NCBI RefSeq assembly: GCF_013407955.1
Contig: NZ_JACCBU010000001.1
Coordinates: 5,084,001 to 5,148,000 of the forward strand
Direction of reading: 5' to 3'
Origin: Microlunatus parietis
GTDB lineage: Bacteria > Actinomycetota > Actinomycetes > Propionibacteriales > Propionibacteriaceae
DNA length: 64,000 nt
The position numbers and the translations under genes are program-made. Below the pieces are notes generated by a model. The model searched no databases, had not been told where the DNA came from, and saw nothing but the letters and a program-made list of their open reading frames with translations. Positions 47,474 to 56,439 of this stretch are shown here, in pieces (within the stretch, counting starts at the first letter, position 1; each line of letters starts with the position of its first letter).

Positions 47474-50151
47474 CGACGGTCGGCCTTCCGGCGGCGCAGC
47501 CTGCGGAACAGCAGAGCACCGACGCCGACGGCGGCAGCCACCCCGGCGATCACCGGCACCAGGGAGCGGCGCCGTTCGGCGGCCGCGGGCGTCGCCGAGT
47601 CGGCCTGCTCGATCAGCGTCACCTGACCCGCGTCACCGTCGACGGTGATCTGTTCCCCGCTGCGGATCCGGCGGGTCGCCGACCCGGTGCCGAGGACCGC
47701 CGGGATGCCGTACTCGCGGGCGACGATCGAGCTGTGGCTGAGCGGCCCGCCGATGTCGGTCACCACCGCGGAAGCCTTGGCGAACAACGAGGTCCAGGCC
47801 GGCGTCGTGATACTGGCGACGAGCACGTCGCCGGGTTCCAGCTGCCCGAAGTCGGCCGGCCCGCCGAGCACCCGGGCCGTGGCGGTGACCGAGCCGGCAC
47901 TGGCCCCGATTCCGCGCAGCACCGGGCCGGTCTCGTTGCCGGACACCGCCGGCATCCAGCGCGCGAACAGCCTGGCCCAGCCGTTGTCGGGCAGCATCTG
48001 CGGCGGCGTGGCCAGCCGCTGCCCGCGCCAGACGGCCTTCCGTTTCGCGATCTCGTCGGTACGGGAGCCGAGCACGACGCCGGACAGCCAGTCCTTCAGC
48101 TCGGCGTCGCGCAGCCAGAAGACCTGGTCCGCCTCGTCGATCACGCCGTCGCGGACCAGCCGCCGGCCCAGTTCGCCGAGCAGCTGGCGCAGCCGCGGCC
48201 AGGCCAGCCCGACGTCGGCCAGCGCGTCCTCGCGGATCGGGGCGAACCGCTGTGCCTGGGCCACCAGCCGGCGGAACACGGAACGGCGGACCGGGTCGAG
48301 CCGATCGGAGAGCTCGCGGACCAGCCGGTCCCGCCGGGCGGCCGCTTCGGCCTGCCGCCGGTGCGGGTCGGTGCCCTGGCCGGTGAGGAAGAACCGCAGC
48401 GTGTCCAGCACCGGGTCCGGGTCGTCGGCCGGCACCGGTTGTGCGAAGTCGAGGTTGTACGTGGTGTGGCCGAACCGGGCCAGATGATCATGGAACCGGG
48501 ACCGGAACTGGTCCGCGTCGGCCGGCTCGTGTGTCGCCTGGTCGTTCAGCAGCCATTCCTTGAGTTCCGGCCGCTCGGCGGCCCAGGCGGCGAGGTCGTA
48601 CAGCGACTTCTCGGCCAGGATCGGCAGCGAGTCGTAGCCGAGCAGCAGGGTCGACGCGGGCGGGTCGCCGGCGCGCCGGACGGCCCGGTCGTAGAAGGAG
48701 GTCAGCGCGGTCTCGCTGCTGGCCGCGGGCGGAATGATCGTCTGCACCACGGTGTAGTAGGTGGCGCCGGCCTCGAGCAGCTCCGCGACGCCGTCGTAGA
48801 GGTCGGCCGACGACAGCCGGGCCAGGTCGCGGGCGGTCCAGTCGGCCACGATCCGCTGGTACGCGGGGTGCGCGTCGTCCCGCCACCGCTCGACGAAGCC
48901 GGCCCGCCCGGTGATCGCCTTCATCGCCGACGGCAACGCGGTGAGAACGCGGCCGAACGCCGAGATCTCGTACGCGTAGTAGGCGTAGCCGTTGATCATG
49001 GGAAAGGTCATCGCGCCCGGCGGCAACGCCTCCTTGCCGAGCAGCTCGGCGAAGATCCCGGTCAGCGAGCGCGACACGGCGCCGTTGATCAGGTCGCCGA
49101 ACAGCGGCGTCAGCGGATCCGGCAGTTGCTCGACGATGCTGGCCCGGAAGTACCAGCTGTTGGCCCGCGGCACCTCCCAACTGGTCGGCACCTCACCGGT
49201 CTCCTCCGGCAGCGCGGTGATTGGGCGGGCCTGCACGATGAAGAACTCGCCGTCCCGGCGGGCCCATTCGATGTCCTGCGGCGTGCCGTAGTGATCACTG
49301 ACCCGGCGGCCGAGCGCGGCCAGTTCGGCCGCTGCCCCGTCGTCGAGGACGGCCAGCCGCCGGCGATGTTCGGGTACGGGCCGCTCGGCGGTCCCGTGGC
49401 CGACATAGCGGGTCTGCACCGCCTTGTCCGCGGTGTGCCGTTCGATCACCCGGCCGGTGCCGTCGACGACCAGGTCGTCAGTGTTGACCGCGCCGCTGAC
49501 GATCGCCTCGCCGAGGCCCCAGGCGGCCGCGATCACCGCCTGGTCCCGGCGCCCGTTGGTCGGGTTCGCCGTAAACATCACGCCGGACGCCTCGGATTCG
49601 ATCATCAGCTGCACGACGACGGCGAGACTGACCTGATCCGGCGCGATGCCCTGCCGGGCCCGGTAGGCGATCGCCCGGGCCGTCCACAGCGACGCCCAGC
49701 AGCGCCGTACCGCGTCGAGCAGTTCGGCGTCACCACGGATGTTGAGGTACGTGTCCTGCTGGCCCGCGAAGCTCGCGTCGGCCAGGTCCTCGGCGGTCGC
49801 GGAGGACCGGACGGCGACCCGCGCATCCTCGCCCAGTCGGTGATAGGCGGCCAGGATCTCGGCCGCCATCGCCTCGGGCACCGGCCCGGCGAACAGGCCG
49901 GCGATCGTCTCGGCCGCGGCCTGCAACCGGCTCGGATCGTCGGTGTCGGTCGCGGCCGCCGCCATGATGGCTGGGCCGATGCCGCTGTCCCGGACGAACG
50001 CCCGGTAGGCGTCGGTGATCACCACGAAGCCCGGTGGCACAAGGAAATCGGCGCCGGTCAGCTCGCCGAGGTTGGCGCCCTTGCCCCCGGCCGTTTCCAG
50101 GTCGGACCTGCCGATGTCTGCGAACTGCCGCACCAGATTCACGGAGGGCAC
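47470..50151 (-). CDS. PEP synthase/rifampin phosphotransferase-like protein with C-terminal membrane anchor
   Basis: 893 residues from GTG 50151. An ATP-grasp domain of PEP-synthase type opens it (TAGGKGANLGELTGADF, VAVRSSATAEDLADASFAGQQDTYLNI, FIVQARPITALP), a large helical middle follows, and the swivelling phospho-His domain closes it, with the active His near 806 in DIGGPLSHSSIVAREYG. The same three-part order is seen in rifampin phosphotransferases. Unusual is the end: a membrane helix near 862-880 (VIAGVAAAVGVGALLF) and a basic tail RRLRRRK. Substrate cannot be named. Confidence 0.82.
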   Translation of the reverse strand: MPSVNLVRQFADIGRSDLETAGGKGANLGELTGADFLVPPGFVVITDAYRAFVRDSGIGPAIMAAAATDTDDPSRLQAAAETIAGLFAGPVPEAMAAEILAAYHRLGEDARVAVRSSATAEDLADASFAGQQDTYLNIRGDAELLDAVRRCWASLWTARAIAYRARQGIAPDQVSLAVVVQLMIESEASGVMFTANPTNGRRDQAVIAAAWGLGEAIVSGAVNTDDLVVDGTGRVIERHTADKAVQTRYVGHGTAERPVPEHRRRLAVLDDGAAAELAALGRRVSDHYGTPQDIEWARRDGEFFIVQARPITALPEETGEVPTSWEVPRANSWYFRASIVEQLPDPLTPLFGDLINGAVSRSLTGIFAELLGKEALPPGAMTFPMINGYAYYAYEISAFGRVLTALPSAMKAITGRAGFVERWRDDAHPAYQRIVADWTARDLARLSSADLYDGVAELLEAGATYYTVVQTIIPPAASSETALTSFYDRAVRRAGDPPASTLLLGYDSLPILAEKSLYDLAAWAAERPELKEWLLNDQATHEPADADQFRSRFHDHLARFGHTTYNLDFAQPVPADDPDPVLDTLRFFLTGQGTDPHRRQAEAAARRDRLVRELSDRLDPVRRSVFRRLVAQAQRFAPIREDALADVGLAWPRLRQLLGELGRRLVRDGVIDEADQVFWLRDAELKDWLSGVVLGSRTDEIAKRKAVWRGQRLATPPQMLPDNGWARLFARWMPAVSGNETGPVLRGIGASAGSVTATARVLGGPADFGQLEPGDVLVASITTPAWTSLFAKASAVVTDIGGPLSHSSIVAREYGIPAVLGTGSATRRIRSGEQITVDGDAGQVTLIEQADSATPAAAERRRSLVPVIAGVAAAVGVGALLFRRLRRRKADRR

Positions 50152-50175
50152 GTTACTCCCGCAGTTCGGCCGCGT

Positions 50176-51174
50176 TCAATCGACCCGGAGCCCCTTGATC
50201 ACCGTGTCCATGAGCGGAATCCGTTGGCTGTCACCGATCGGGACCAGTCCGACGAAGCCGGACAGCCGGTCCCGCCGGCCGTCGTCGACGAAGATCACCA
50301 CGACCCGGTCGCCGTCCACCGAGATGTCGGTCCGGTCGACCCGGACCTCGGCCATGATCATCCAGGCCGGGCGCCCGTCCACCGTGATCGCCTTGTTCTG
50401 CAGGTCCTTCCGGCCGGAGAAGTGTTCGAAGCCGTCGCCGGTGATCATGCACTGCAGGGTGTGCTCGGCCGCCTGCTGCTGGTTGCCGAACAACCCGGCC
50501 CGCTGCACCTCGCCCACCGTGAACGAGGAGGCCCAGCCCGGCTCGGTGACCTGGAACTGGGACGCGGTGTCATAGAACCAGGCGAGCCGCGGCCTCGGTT
50601 GCGGCGCCGCGTAGCCGGCGACCATCGGGTACGAGAGCCGGCCACCGTGCACCCGCCGGTCGGCCGGCTTGGCCGGGCCGCGGGTCGGATTCCCTTCTGG
50701 ACAACGCAGCCCTCCTTCGGACGGGTTCGGTCTGGACGGCCGGCGGGAGGCGAGTGTGGAGGGCAGCGGGGTCGGCCGCGGCGAGGGCGCGGCGGTGGGG
50801 CTGCTGTCGTCCCAGGCCGAGGCGGCCGGCGGGTTCGGTCCGGTCAGCCCGAGGTCCGGGCCGCGCCAGAGCAGCAGGCCGCCGGCGGCGACGATGATCA
50901 ACAGCAACAACGCACCGGCGATCGCCAGGACCAGGCGGCCGCGGCGGGTCGGTGCTGCCGCCGCGCGGGCCGGCTGGTAGTGCGGGTCGATCGCCCGGGC
51001 CGGCTCCGCGGTGCTGCCGACCGGGGCCGTCCCCGAGGAGCGGCGCGGGGCGCCCTCGGCCGGGGGAGCGGTGCGCGGGTCGGTGGTGGTTGTCGCGGAC
51101 CAGGACTGGCCGTCCCAGTAGCGGTAACGGCCGGACGTACCGTCCGGATCCGGGTACCAGCCCGCAGTCGACAT
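50176..51174 (-). CDS. DUF2510 single-pass membrane protein, paralogue of 55202
   Basis: 332 residues from ATG 51174. N-terminal DUF2510 motif AGWYPDPDGTSGRYRYWDGQSW in the cytoplasm, one membrane helix (LVLAIAGALLLLIIVAAGGLLL), a Pro/Ser/Thr linker with the WDDSSPTA sequence, then an extracellular domain of about 200 residues with VHGGRLSYP, WFYDTASQFQ, EHTLQCMITGDGF and the end VIKGLRVD. The same blocks occur in the protein at 55202-56125. Function unknown. Confidence 0.8.
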   Translation of the reverse strand: MSTAGWYPDPDGTSGRYRYWDGQSWSATTTTDPRTAPPAEGAPRRSSGTAPVGSTAEPARAIDPHYQPARAAAAPTRRGRLVLAIAGALLLLIIVAAGGLLLWRGPDLGLTGPNPPAASAWDDSSPTAAPSPRPTPLPSTLASRRPSRPNPSEGGLRCPEGNPTRGPAKPADRRVHGGRLSYPMVAGYAAPQPRPRLAWFYDTASQFQVTEPGWASSFTVGEVQRAGLFGNQQQAAEHTLQCMITGDGFEHFSGRKDLQNKAITVDGRPAWMIMAEVRVDRTDISVDGDRVVVIFVDDGRRDRLSGFVGLVPIGDSQRIPLMDTVIKGLRVD

Positions 51175-51250
51175 CAATCCAGGCTACCGTCCGGGCTGCC
51201 GGCTCGCGACCGTCATCATGATCAACTGGACAGGGGCCACGCGGCCGGGC

Positions 51251-52279
51251 TCAGGACGCGGTCACGGCAAGATCGAGCTCCCGCTCCGGTACGGCAGCGC
51301 CGCCCATCGTCAGGCCGGTGGCCGGGAGATCGGGGGCGCCCGGTACGTGGCGGAGCCAGACGTCGGTCCCGGTCTCGACCCGGTGCGCGGCCGCCTCGGC
51401 CCTGGTCAGGAACACGGTGACCGGCTCGCCGGGGCCGGTGATGTCGACCTCGAGCCGGACCTCGAAGCCGACCCTGGTGTAGCGGACCACCCGGCCCGGC
51501 ACGCCGCTGTCCAGCGGTGCGGTCGCGAGCTCCAGGTCGTGCGGCCGGACCAGCCGCCCGGCCAGCGTGGTGACCGGTCCGAGGAAGCTCATCACGAACG
51601 GGTTGGCCGGCCGGTCGTACAGCTCGTCCGGGGTGCCGACCTGCTCGACCGAGCCGTTGTTGATCACCACGATCTGGTCGGCGATTTCCAGCGCCTCCTC
51701 CTGATCATGGGTGACGAAGACGGTCGTCACGTGCACCTCGTCGTGCAGCCGGCGCAGCCAGTCCCGGAGTTCCTTGCGTACCTGGGCGTCCAGGGCACCG
51801 AACGGCTCGTCCAGCAGCAACACCGCCGGCTCGATCGCCAGCGCGCGGGCCAGCGCCATCCGCTGCCGCTGCCCGCCGGACAGCTGGGCCGGCAGCCGGT
51901 CGGCGAACGGGGACAGGTGCACCAGCGCGAGCAGTTCCTCGACCCGGGCCGCGATCTCCGCCTTGGGCCGGCGCCTGATCTTGAGCCCGAAGCCGACGTT
52001 CCCCGCGACGGTCAGGTGCCGGAATGCCGCGTAGTGCTGGAAGACGAAGCCGACGTTGCGGCGCTGCGCCGGCAGCCGGGTGGCGTCCTGGCCGTTGATC
52101 TCCACGGTGCCGGAGTCGGCCTCCTCCAGCCCGGCGATGATCCGGAGCAGGGTGGACTTGCCGCCGCCGCTCGGGCCGAGCAGCGCGGTCAGGCCGCCGC
52201 TCGGGATGTCGACCGAGACGTCGTTCAGCGCCACGAAGTCGCCGAAGCGCCGGCTGATCCGGCTGGCTCTGATGCTCAT
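51251..52279 (-). CDS. cysA: sulfate/thiosulfate ABC transporter ATPase
   Basis: 342 residues. Walker A GPSGGGKSTLLRIIAG, signature LSGGQRQRMALARAL, Walker B VLLLDEPFGALDAQVRKELRD and the H-loop TVFVTHDQEEALEI are complete. The C-terminal third is a TOBE-like domain (VSFLGPVTTLAGRLVRPHDLEL). Last gene of the leftward sbp-cysT-cysW-cysA operon; its start overlaps the cysW stop. Confidence 0.92.
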   Translation of the reverse strand: MSIRASRISRRFGDFVALNDVSVDIPSGGLTALLGPSGGGKSTLLRIIAGLEEADSGTVEINGQDATRLPAQRRNVGFVFQHYAAFRHLTVAGNVGFGLKIRRRPKAEIAARVEELLALVHLSPFADRLPAQLSGGQRQRMALARALAIEPAVLLLDEPFGALDAQVRKELRDWLRRLHDEVHVTTVFVTHDQEEALEIADQIVVINNGSVEQVGTPDELYDRPANPFVMSFLGPVTTLAGRLVRPHDLELATAPLDSGVPGRVVRYTRVGFEVRLEVDITGPGEPVTVFLTRAEAAAHRVETGTDVWLRHVPGAPDLPATGLTMGGAAVPERELDLAVTAS

Positions 52280-53163
52280 GATCTTTCCTTCGCAGTTCCG
52301 TGGTTCGGGCGGAGCAGGGCGACGATGATCAACGCGATCACCGCGGTGAGGGCCAGCACGAAGGCGGCCGTGTAGGCGGTCGTGGTGTTGGCCACGCCGA
52401 ACTGCTGGTAGCGCTCCTCGACCAGCAGTGTCGCGGTCTGGGTGCGCAAGGCGACCCCGCCGGAAACGATCTTGACCGCGCCGAACTCGCCCAGCGACCG
52501 GGCCAGGCTGAGCACGATCCCGTACAGCAGAGCCCAGCGGATCGCCGGCAGCGTGATCCGGGCGAACGTCTGCAGCGGTGAGGCGCCGAGGCTGCGGGCT
52601 GCTTGTTCGGAGTCGGTGCCGAGCTCGGTCAGCACCGGGACGATCTCACGGACCACCAGCGGCAGGCTGATGAACGTGGTGGCCAGGATGATCCCGAGCG
52701 GGGCGTAGATCACCTGGAGCCCGATGTTCTCCAGCAGCGGCCCGAACCACCCGGTCCGGCCGCCGTACGCCAGCAGCAGGGCGAGCCCGACCACGACCGG
52801 CGACACCGAGAGCGGCAGGTCGATCAGTGCCGACAAGAGGCGCCGGCCCGGGAACCGGGTCCGGACCAGCAGCAGCGAGATGCCGACCCCGAACACGGTG
52901 TTGATCAACACCGCCCAGAACGCGACCGAGACGCTGAGCTGGAAGGCGAAGATCACCTCCGGCTGGGACAACGCGTCCAGCACCGGGCCGATCCCGCGGG
53001 CGAACGTCGCCTGCGCCACCAACGCGGTCGGCCAGATGATCAACAGGAACAGGTAGCCGATCACGATCAGCCGCAGCGCCCACCGGACCGGTCCGCCGGC
53101 TTTCCTTCGCGGCGGGCGATCCGGCCGGATCGGCGTCTGCTCGCGCACCAGGGTGTCAGTCAC
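52276..53163 (-). CDS. cysW: sulfate ABC transporter permease CysW
   Basis: 295 residues from GTG 53163. Six membrane helices; the EAA-like loop that contacts the ATPase reads LTELGTDSEQAARSLGASPLQTFARITLPAIRWALLYG, and LARSLGEFGAVKIVSG is the sulfate-permease signature. Overlaps cysT by eight bases and cysA by four, so stoichiometric expression is built in. Confidence 0.92.
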   Translation of the reverse strand: MTDTLVREQTPIRPDRPPRRKAGGPVRWALRLIVIGYLFLLIIWPTALVAQATFARGIGPVLDALSQPEVIFAFQLSVSVAFWAVLINTVFGVGISLLLVRTRFPGRRLLSALIDLPLSVSPVVVGLALLLAYGGRTGWFGPLLENIGLQVIYAPLGIILATTFISLPLVVREIVPVLTELGTDSEQAARSLGASPLQTFARITLPAIRWALLYGIVLSLARSLGEFGAVKIVSGGVALRTQTATLLVEERYQQFGVANTTTAYTAAFVLALTAVIALIIVALLRPNHGTAKERS

Positions 53164-53971
53164 GACGGGCCACCCTCCGGGAGATCACGTCGAGTGCGAT
53201 GATCACGGCGAGCGCGATCACCAGCAGCAGCGATGCGACCGCCGCGGCGCTGGTGAGTTGATCACCCTCGACGTAGGACAGGATCCGGACCGAGGCGACC
53301 TCGGTGGCGTACGGGAGGTTGCCGGACAGCAGCACCAGCGACCCGTACTCGCTGATCCCGCGCGCGAACGACAGTGCGGCCCCCGACGCGATGGCCGGGG
53401 CCAGGGCCGGCAGCACGATCAGCCGGAACGTGGTGAACCGGCCGGCGCCGAGCGACGCCGCGGCCTCCTCGACCTCCGGCTCCAACTCCAGCAGCACCGG
53501 CTGCACGGTCCGGACCACGAACGGCACGGTGACGAAGAGCAGCGCCAGGAACACGGCGATCCGGGTGTTCGCCCAGTTCACGCCGAGCGGGCTGCCGGGT
53601 CCGTACAGGGTGAGCAGGACCAGCCCGGCGACGATCGTCGGCAGCGCGAACGGGATGTCGATCACGACCTCGAGCGCCCGCTTGCCCCAGAACTGATCCC
53701 GGACCAGCACCCAGGCGATCATGGTGCCGATCACGACGTTGACCGCGGTCACGCCGGCCGCCTCGCCGACGGTCAGGGCCAGCGCCGCGAAGGTCTGCGG
53801 GCTGCTCAGTGCAGCCCAGTAGCCGGCCCAGCCGCCGGCCGAGGCCTGGACCAGGATCGCCAGCAACGGGATCAGCACCAGCAGACTGAACCAGAGCAGC
53901 GCGACGCCGAGCCCGAGGCCGGACCCGCGGGTCAGCGTGCTGACCCGCTGCGAGGCGAGCGAGGTGCTCAT
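53156..53971 (-). CDS. cysT: sulfate ABC transporter permease CysT
   Basis: 271 residues from ATG 53971, which overlaps the stop of the binding-protein gene; a longer reading is antisense-like and rejected. Six helices, the sequence DIPFALPTIVAGLVLLTLYGPGSPLG near the middle and the coupling loop LEPEVEEAAASLGAGRFTTFRLIVLPALAPAIASGAALSFARGISEYGSLVLLSG are typical. Works with CysW and CysA. Confidence 0.92.
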   Translation of the reverse strand: MSTSLASQRVSTLTRGSGLGLGVALLWFSLLVLIPLLAILVQASAGGWAGYWAALSSPQTFAALALTVGEAAGVTAVNVVIGTMIAWVLVRDQFWGKRALEVVIDIPFALPTIVAGLVLLTLYGPGSPLGVNWANTRIAVFLALLFVTVPFVVRTVQPVLLELEPEVEEAAASLGAGRFTTFRLIVLPALAPAIASGAALSFARGISEYGSLVLLSGNLPYATEVASVRILSYVEGDQLTSAAAVASLLLVIALAVIIALDVISRRVARRD

Positions 53972-55041
53972 TTCTGCCGGTCGGTCTCGGCCTGGATCCG
54001 CGGCACCAGACCGGTCTGGTCGGCGAAGAACTTCTCGTTCACGCTCTTCCAGCCGCCCAGGTCGTCGTTGATCGTGAACAGCCGCAACGGCGGTGGGAAC
54101 GGGTTCGCCGGGTCGTTGGCGCCGGCCACCTCGCCGACCGCCACGCCCTCGACCACCGGCCGGAATCCCTTGCCGGCAAAGGCCTGCTGGCCCTCCGGGC
54201 TGAGCACGAAGTCCAGGTAGGCCCGGGCCTTCGGATCGGCGTCCTTCAGCACCGCGCCGGGGTTTTCGATCTTGAGCGTGTCGTCCGGCACCAGGTAGTC
54301 GAACGTCTCGCCGGACTGCCGGGCCAGGATCGCCTCGTTCTCGTACGAGATCAAGACGTCGGCCGTGCCCTGCAGGAACGCGGTCGTGGCGTCCCGGCCG
54401 CTGCCGGGCAGCGCGACCACGTTGCCGAAGAACTTGCGCAGGTAGTCCTCCGCCTCGGCCTCGGTGCCGCCGGCGGAGATCACCTGCTGGTAGGCAGCGA
54501 GGACGTTCCAACGCGCCGAGCCGGACGAGGCCGGGTTCGGCGTCACGATCCGTACCCCGGGCTTGATCAGATCGGCCCAGCCGGTGATCTTCTTCGGGTT
54601 GCCCGGGGCCACCGCGAGCACCACGACCGAGTCGGACACGATCCCCTTCGTCGGGCCGTCCTTCCAACTCGGATCGACCAACCCGGCGTCGACCAGCCGG
54701 GTCACGTCGCCCTCGAGCGAGAAGTTCACGTAGTCGGCCTTCAGGCCGTTGACCACGGCGCGGCTCTGATCACCGGAGGCCCCGTAGGACTGCTCCCAGG
54801 TGACCCCGGCGCCCTCGGGCGTCTTGGCCCAAGCCTCCTGCGCCGCCTTGTTCGCCTCGGCCGGAACGGCGAACCCGACCAGGTGCAGCGTGGTGCCGCC
54901 CGGGCCGGACCCGACTGCGCCACCGACGCAGCCGGTCAGCGCGAGCAGGCCGGCGACGACGCCGGCGAGCAGGACCACGGCACCACGTCGTACGCGCCGC
55001 CCCCGAATGATTCCGACTCGATCGGTATTGTCTGTCGACAT
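53968..55041 (-). CDS. sulfate-binding lipoprotein
   Basis: 357 residues from ATG 55041. Lipoprotein signal GAVVLLAGVVAGLLALTGCVGG. The type II binding fold has sulfate contact regions in SYGASGDQSRAVV, GDVTRLVDAGLV, TPNPASSGSARWN and ISYENEAIL, as in Sbp/CysP. First gene of the transport operon. The ATG has no ribosome binding site; a TATATT box lies seven bases upstream (55049-55054), so the operon message is probably leaderless. Confidence 0.9.
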   Translation of the reverse strand: MSTDNTDRVGIIRGRRVRRGAVVLLAGVVAGLLALTGCVGGAVGSGPGGTTLHLVGFAVPAEANKAAQEAWAKTPEGAGVTWEQSYGASGDQSRAVVNGLKADYVNFSLEGDVTRLVDAGLVDPSWKDGPTKGIVSDSVVVLAVAPGNPKKITGWADLIKPGVRIVTPNPASSGSARWNVLAAYQQVISAGGTEAEAEDYLRKFFGNVVALPGSGRDATTAFLQGTADVLISYENEAILARQSGETFDYLVPDDTLKIENPGAVLKDADPKARAYLDFVLSPEGQQAFAGKGFRPVVEGVAVGEVAGANDPANPFPPPLRLFTINDDLGGWKSVNEKFFADQTGLVPRIQAETDRQK

Positions 55042-55094
55042 AGGGGGGAATATAGGCATACTCGGGACCCGTTGGGACGGCTGTCCGGTCGCCG

Positions 55095-55196
55095 AGACGC
55101 AGACGAAGTGCACTGAGCAAGGCGGAAGTGCCGAGCCTGACCTGTCTTGCCTCCTTCGACAAGCTCTGGACATGCTTCGACAGGCTCAGGGAACGC
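55095..55196 (-). repeat. dispersed composite repeat, copy B
   Basis: On the minus strand the block CCTGAGCCTGTCGAAGCATG is followed by a second CTTGTCGAAGG, then AGGCTCGGCACTTCCGCCTT and GCTCAGTGCACTTCG. Copy A at 6515-6615 has the same two outer blocks in the same order. It separates the sulfate operon promoter from the DUF2510 gene at 55202. Confidence 0.72.
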
Positions 55197-55201
55197 TGTG
55201 G

Positions 55202-56125
55202 CTAGTCGACCCGCAGGCCGGCCTTGGTCGAGTCGAGGACGGCGAGCAGGCGCTGGTCGCCGATGGTGCCGGCGCCGAGATAGAGGCCGAAGGTTCCCGG
55301 CCGGCCGGTGTCGACGACGATCACGTCGACGGTGTCGCCGTCGGCCTCGATCTCCGGGTCGTCGATCCGGATGTCGGTCCGGATCCACCAGCCCTGCCGG
55401 CCGTCGATCGTCACCGCCTCGGACTTCAACGGGTCGGTGCCGGTGAAGTGGGCGTAGAAGCTCGAGCTGGCCACGCACTGGACGACGCTCTCGGCCGCCT
55501 GCCGCGGCGCGGCGAATCCGTCGGAGCGGCGGAGCTCGCCGACCGCGAGCAGGGAGAACCAGCCGGGCTCCTGGGTCTGGCTCTGTGAGGAGACGTCGTA
55601 GGCCCAGGAGATCCCGCCGTTCGGCCGTTCCTCGTCCCAGTCGGGCAGCCGAGGGAAGGACAGGCCGCCGCCGTGCACCCGGTCGTCGATCGGGTGCTGC
55701 TTGCGGTCCAGCGGGTCGCCGGTCGGACACTCGGTGAGCGGCCGGGCGGTCGACGACCCGGACGGACTCGGTGTCGGTGAGGGGCTCGAGCTCGGTGACG
55801 GGCTGGGCGTCGGCGACGGGCTGGGGGAGGGAGTCGCGGTCGGGCTGCTGTCGTCCCAACCCGTCACCGTCTCCGTGGGTACGGGAGCGTCGGTGATCCG
55901 GACCGGCCGGTCGCCGAGCTGACCCGTGACGAAGACGATGATCAACCCGATCACCAGGACCAGCGCGAGGGCGCCGATGATCAAGGGCGTCCTGCGTCGC
56001 TCCCGCCCGCCGGGCGGCGTCCGCCCGGGTTGGTCGGAGGTCTGCTGGGACCAGGTGCGACCGTCCCAGTAGCGGTAGCGGCCGGGCGCGCCGGACGGAT
56101 CCGGGTACCAGCCGGGTGTCGACAC
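55202..56125 (-). CDS. DUF2510 single-pass membrane protein, paralogue of 50176
   Basis: 307 residues from GTG/ATG at 56125. Parts in order: PGWYPDPSGAPGRYRYWDGRTW, a membrane helix (LIIGALALVLVIGLIIVFV), a linker starting WDDSSPTATP followed by a long Ser-Pro/Thr-Pro run, and an extracellular domain with VHGGGLSFPRLPDW, SLLAVGELRR, VQCVASSSF and KAGLRVD at the end. About the same length and layout as the 50176 protein, which lies on the other side of the sulfate operon. Confidence 0.8.
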   Translation of the reverse strand: MSTPGWYPDPSGAPGRYRYWDGRTWSQQTSDQPGRTPPGGRERRRTPLIIGALALVLVIGLIIVFVTGQLGDRPVRITDAPVPTETVTGWDDSSPTATPSPSPSPTPSPSPSSSPSPTPSPSGSSTARPLTECPTGDPLDRKQHPIDDRVHGGGLSFPRLPDWDEERPNGGISWAYDVSSQSQTQEPGWFSLLAVGELRRSDGFAAPRQAAESVVQCVASSSFYAHFTGTDPLKSEAVTIDGRQGWWIRTDIRIDDPEIEADGDTVDVIVVDTGRPGTFGLYLGAGTIGDQRLLAVLDSTKAGLRVD

Positions 56126-56131
56126 CGCGGT

Positions 56132-56428
56132 TCAGTCCAGCAGATCTTCGACGCGTTGCACCTTCGCGGTCAGCTGGCCGGTGTGCCCGGGCCGGATGTC
56201 GGCCTTGATCACCAGGCTGACCCGGTCGGCGTGGGCGAGCACGGCATCGGTGGCCTGTTTGATCACCGCCATCACCTCGTCCCACTCGCCCTCGACGTTG
56301 GTGAACATCGCGTTCGTCTCCGAGGGCAGGCCGGAGGCGCGGACGATCCGTACCGCCTCGGCGACGGCGGCGGCCACCGATCCGTCCGGGTCGGTAGCGG
56401 CGGGGGCGATGCTGAAGGCGACGAGCAT
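56132..56428 (-). CDS. MTH1187/YkoF-type thiamine-binding protein
   Basis: 98 residues from ATG 56428. The sequence LVAFSIAPAATDPDGSVAAAVAEAVRIVRASGLPSETNAMFTNVEGEWDEVMAVIKQATDAV matches the small ferredoxin-like family (PF01910) that binds thiamine or its pyrimidine. Overlap with neighbours is nil; it lies between the MFS and DUF2510 genes and could be co-transcribed with the MFS gene. Confidence 0.82.
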   Translation of the reverse strand: MLVAFSIAPAATDPDGSVAAAVAEAVRIVRASGLPSETNAMFTNVEGEWDEVMAVIKQATDAVLAHADRVSLVIKADIRPGHTGQLTAKVQRVEDLLD

Positions 56429-56439
56429 GCCGCCATTCT

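Noticed and set aside
47734..51420. A 1228-residue open frame on the plus strand opposite the PEP-synthase-like gene
   Set aside because: Same reasoning: Gly/Arg/Val/Asp-rich shadow of a well-supported gene with motifs and a good start.
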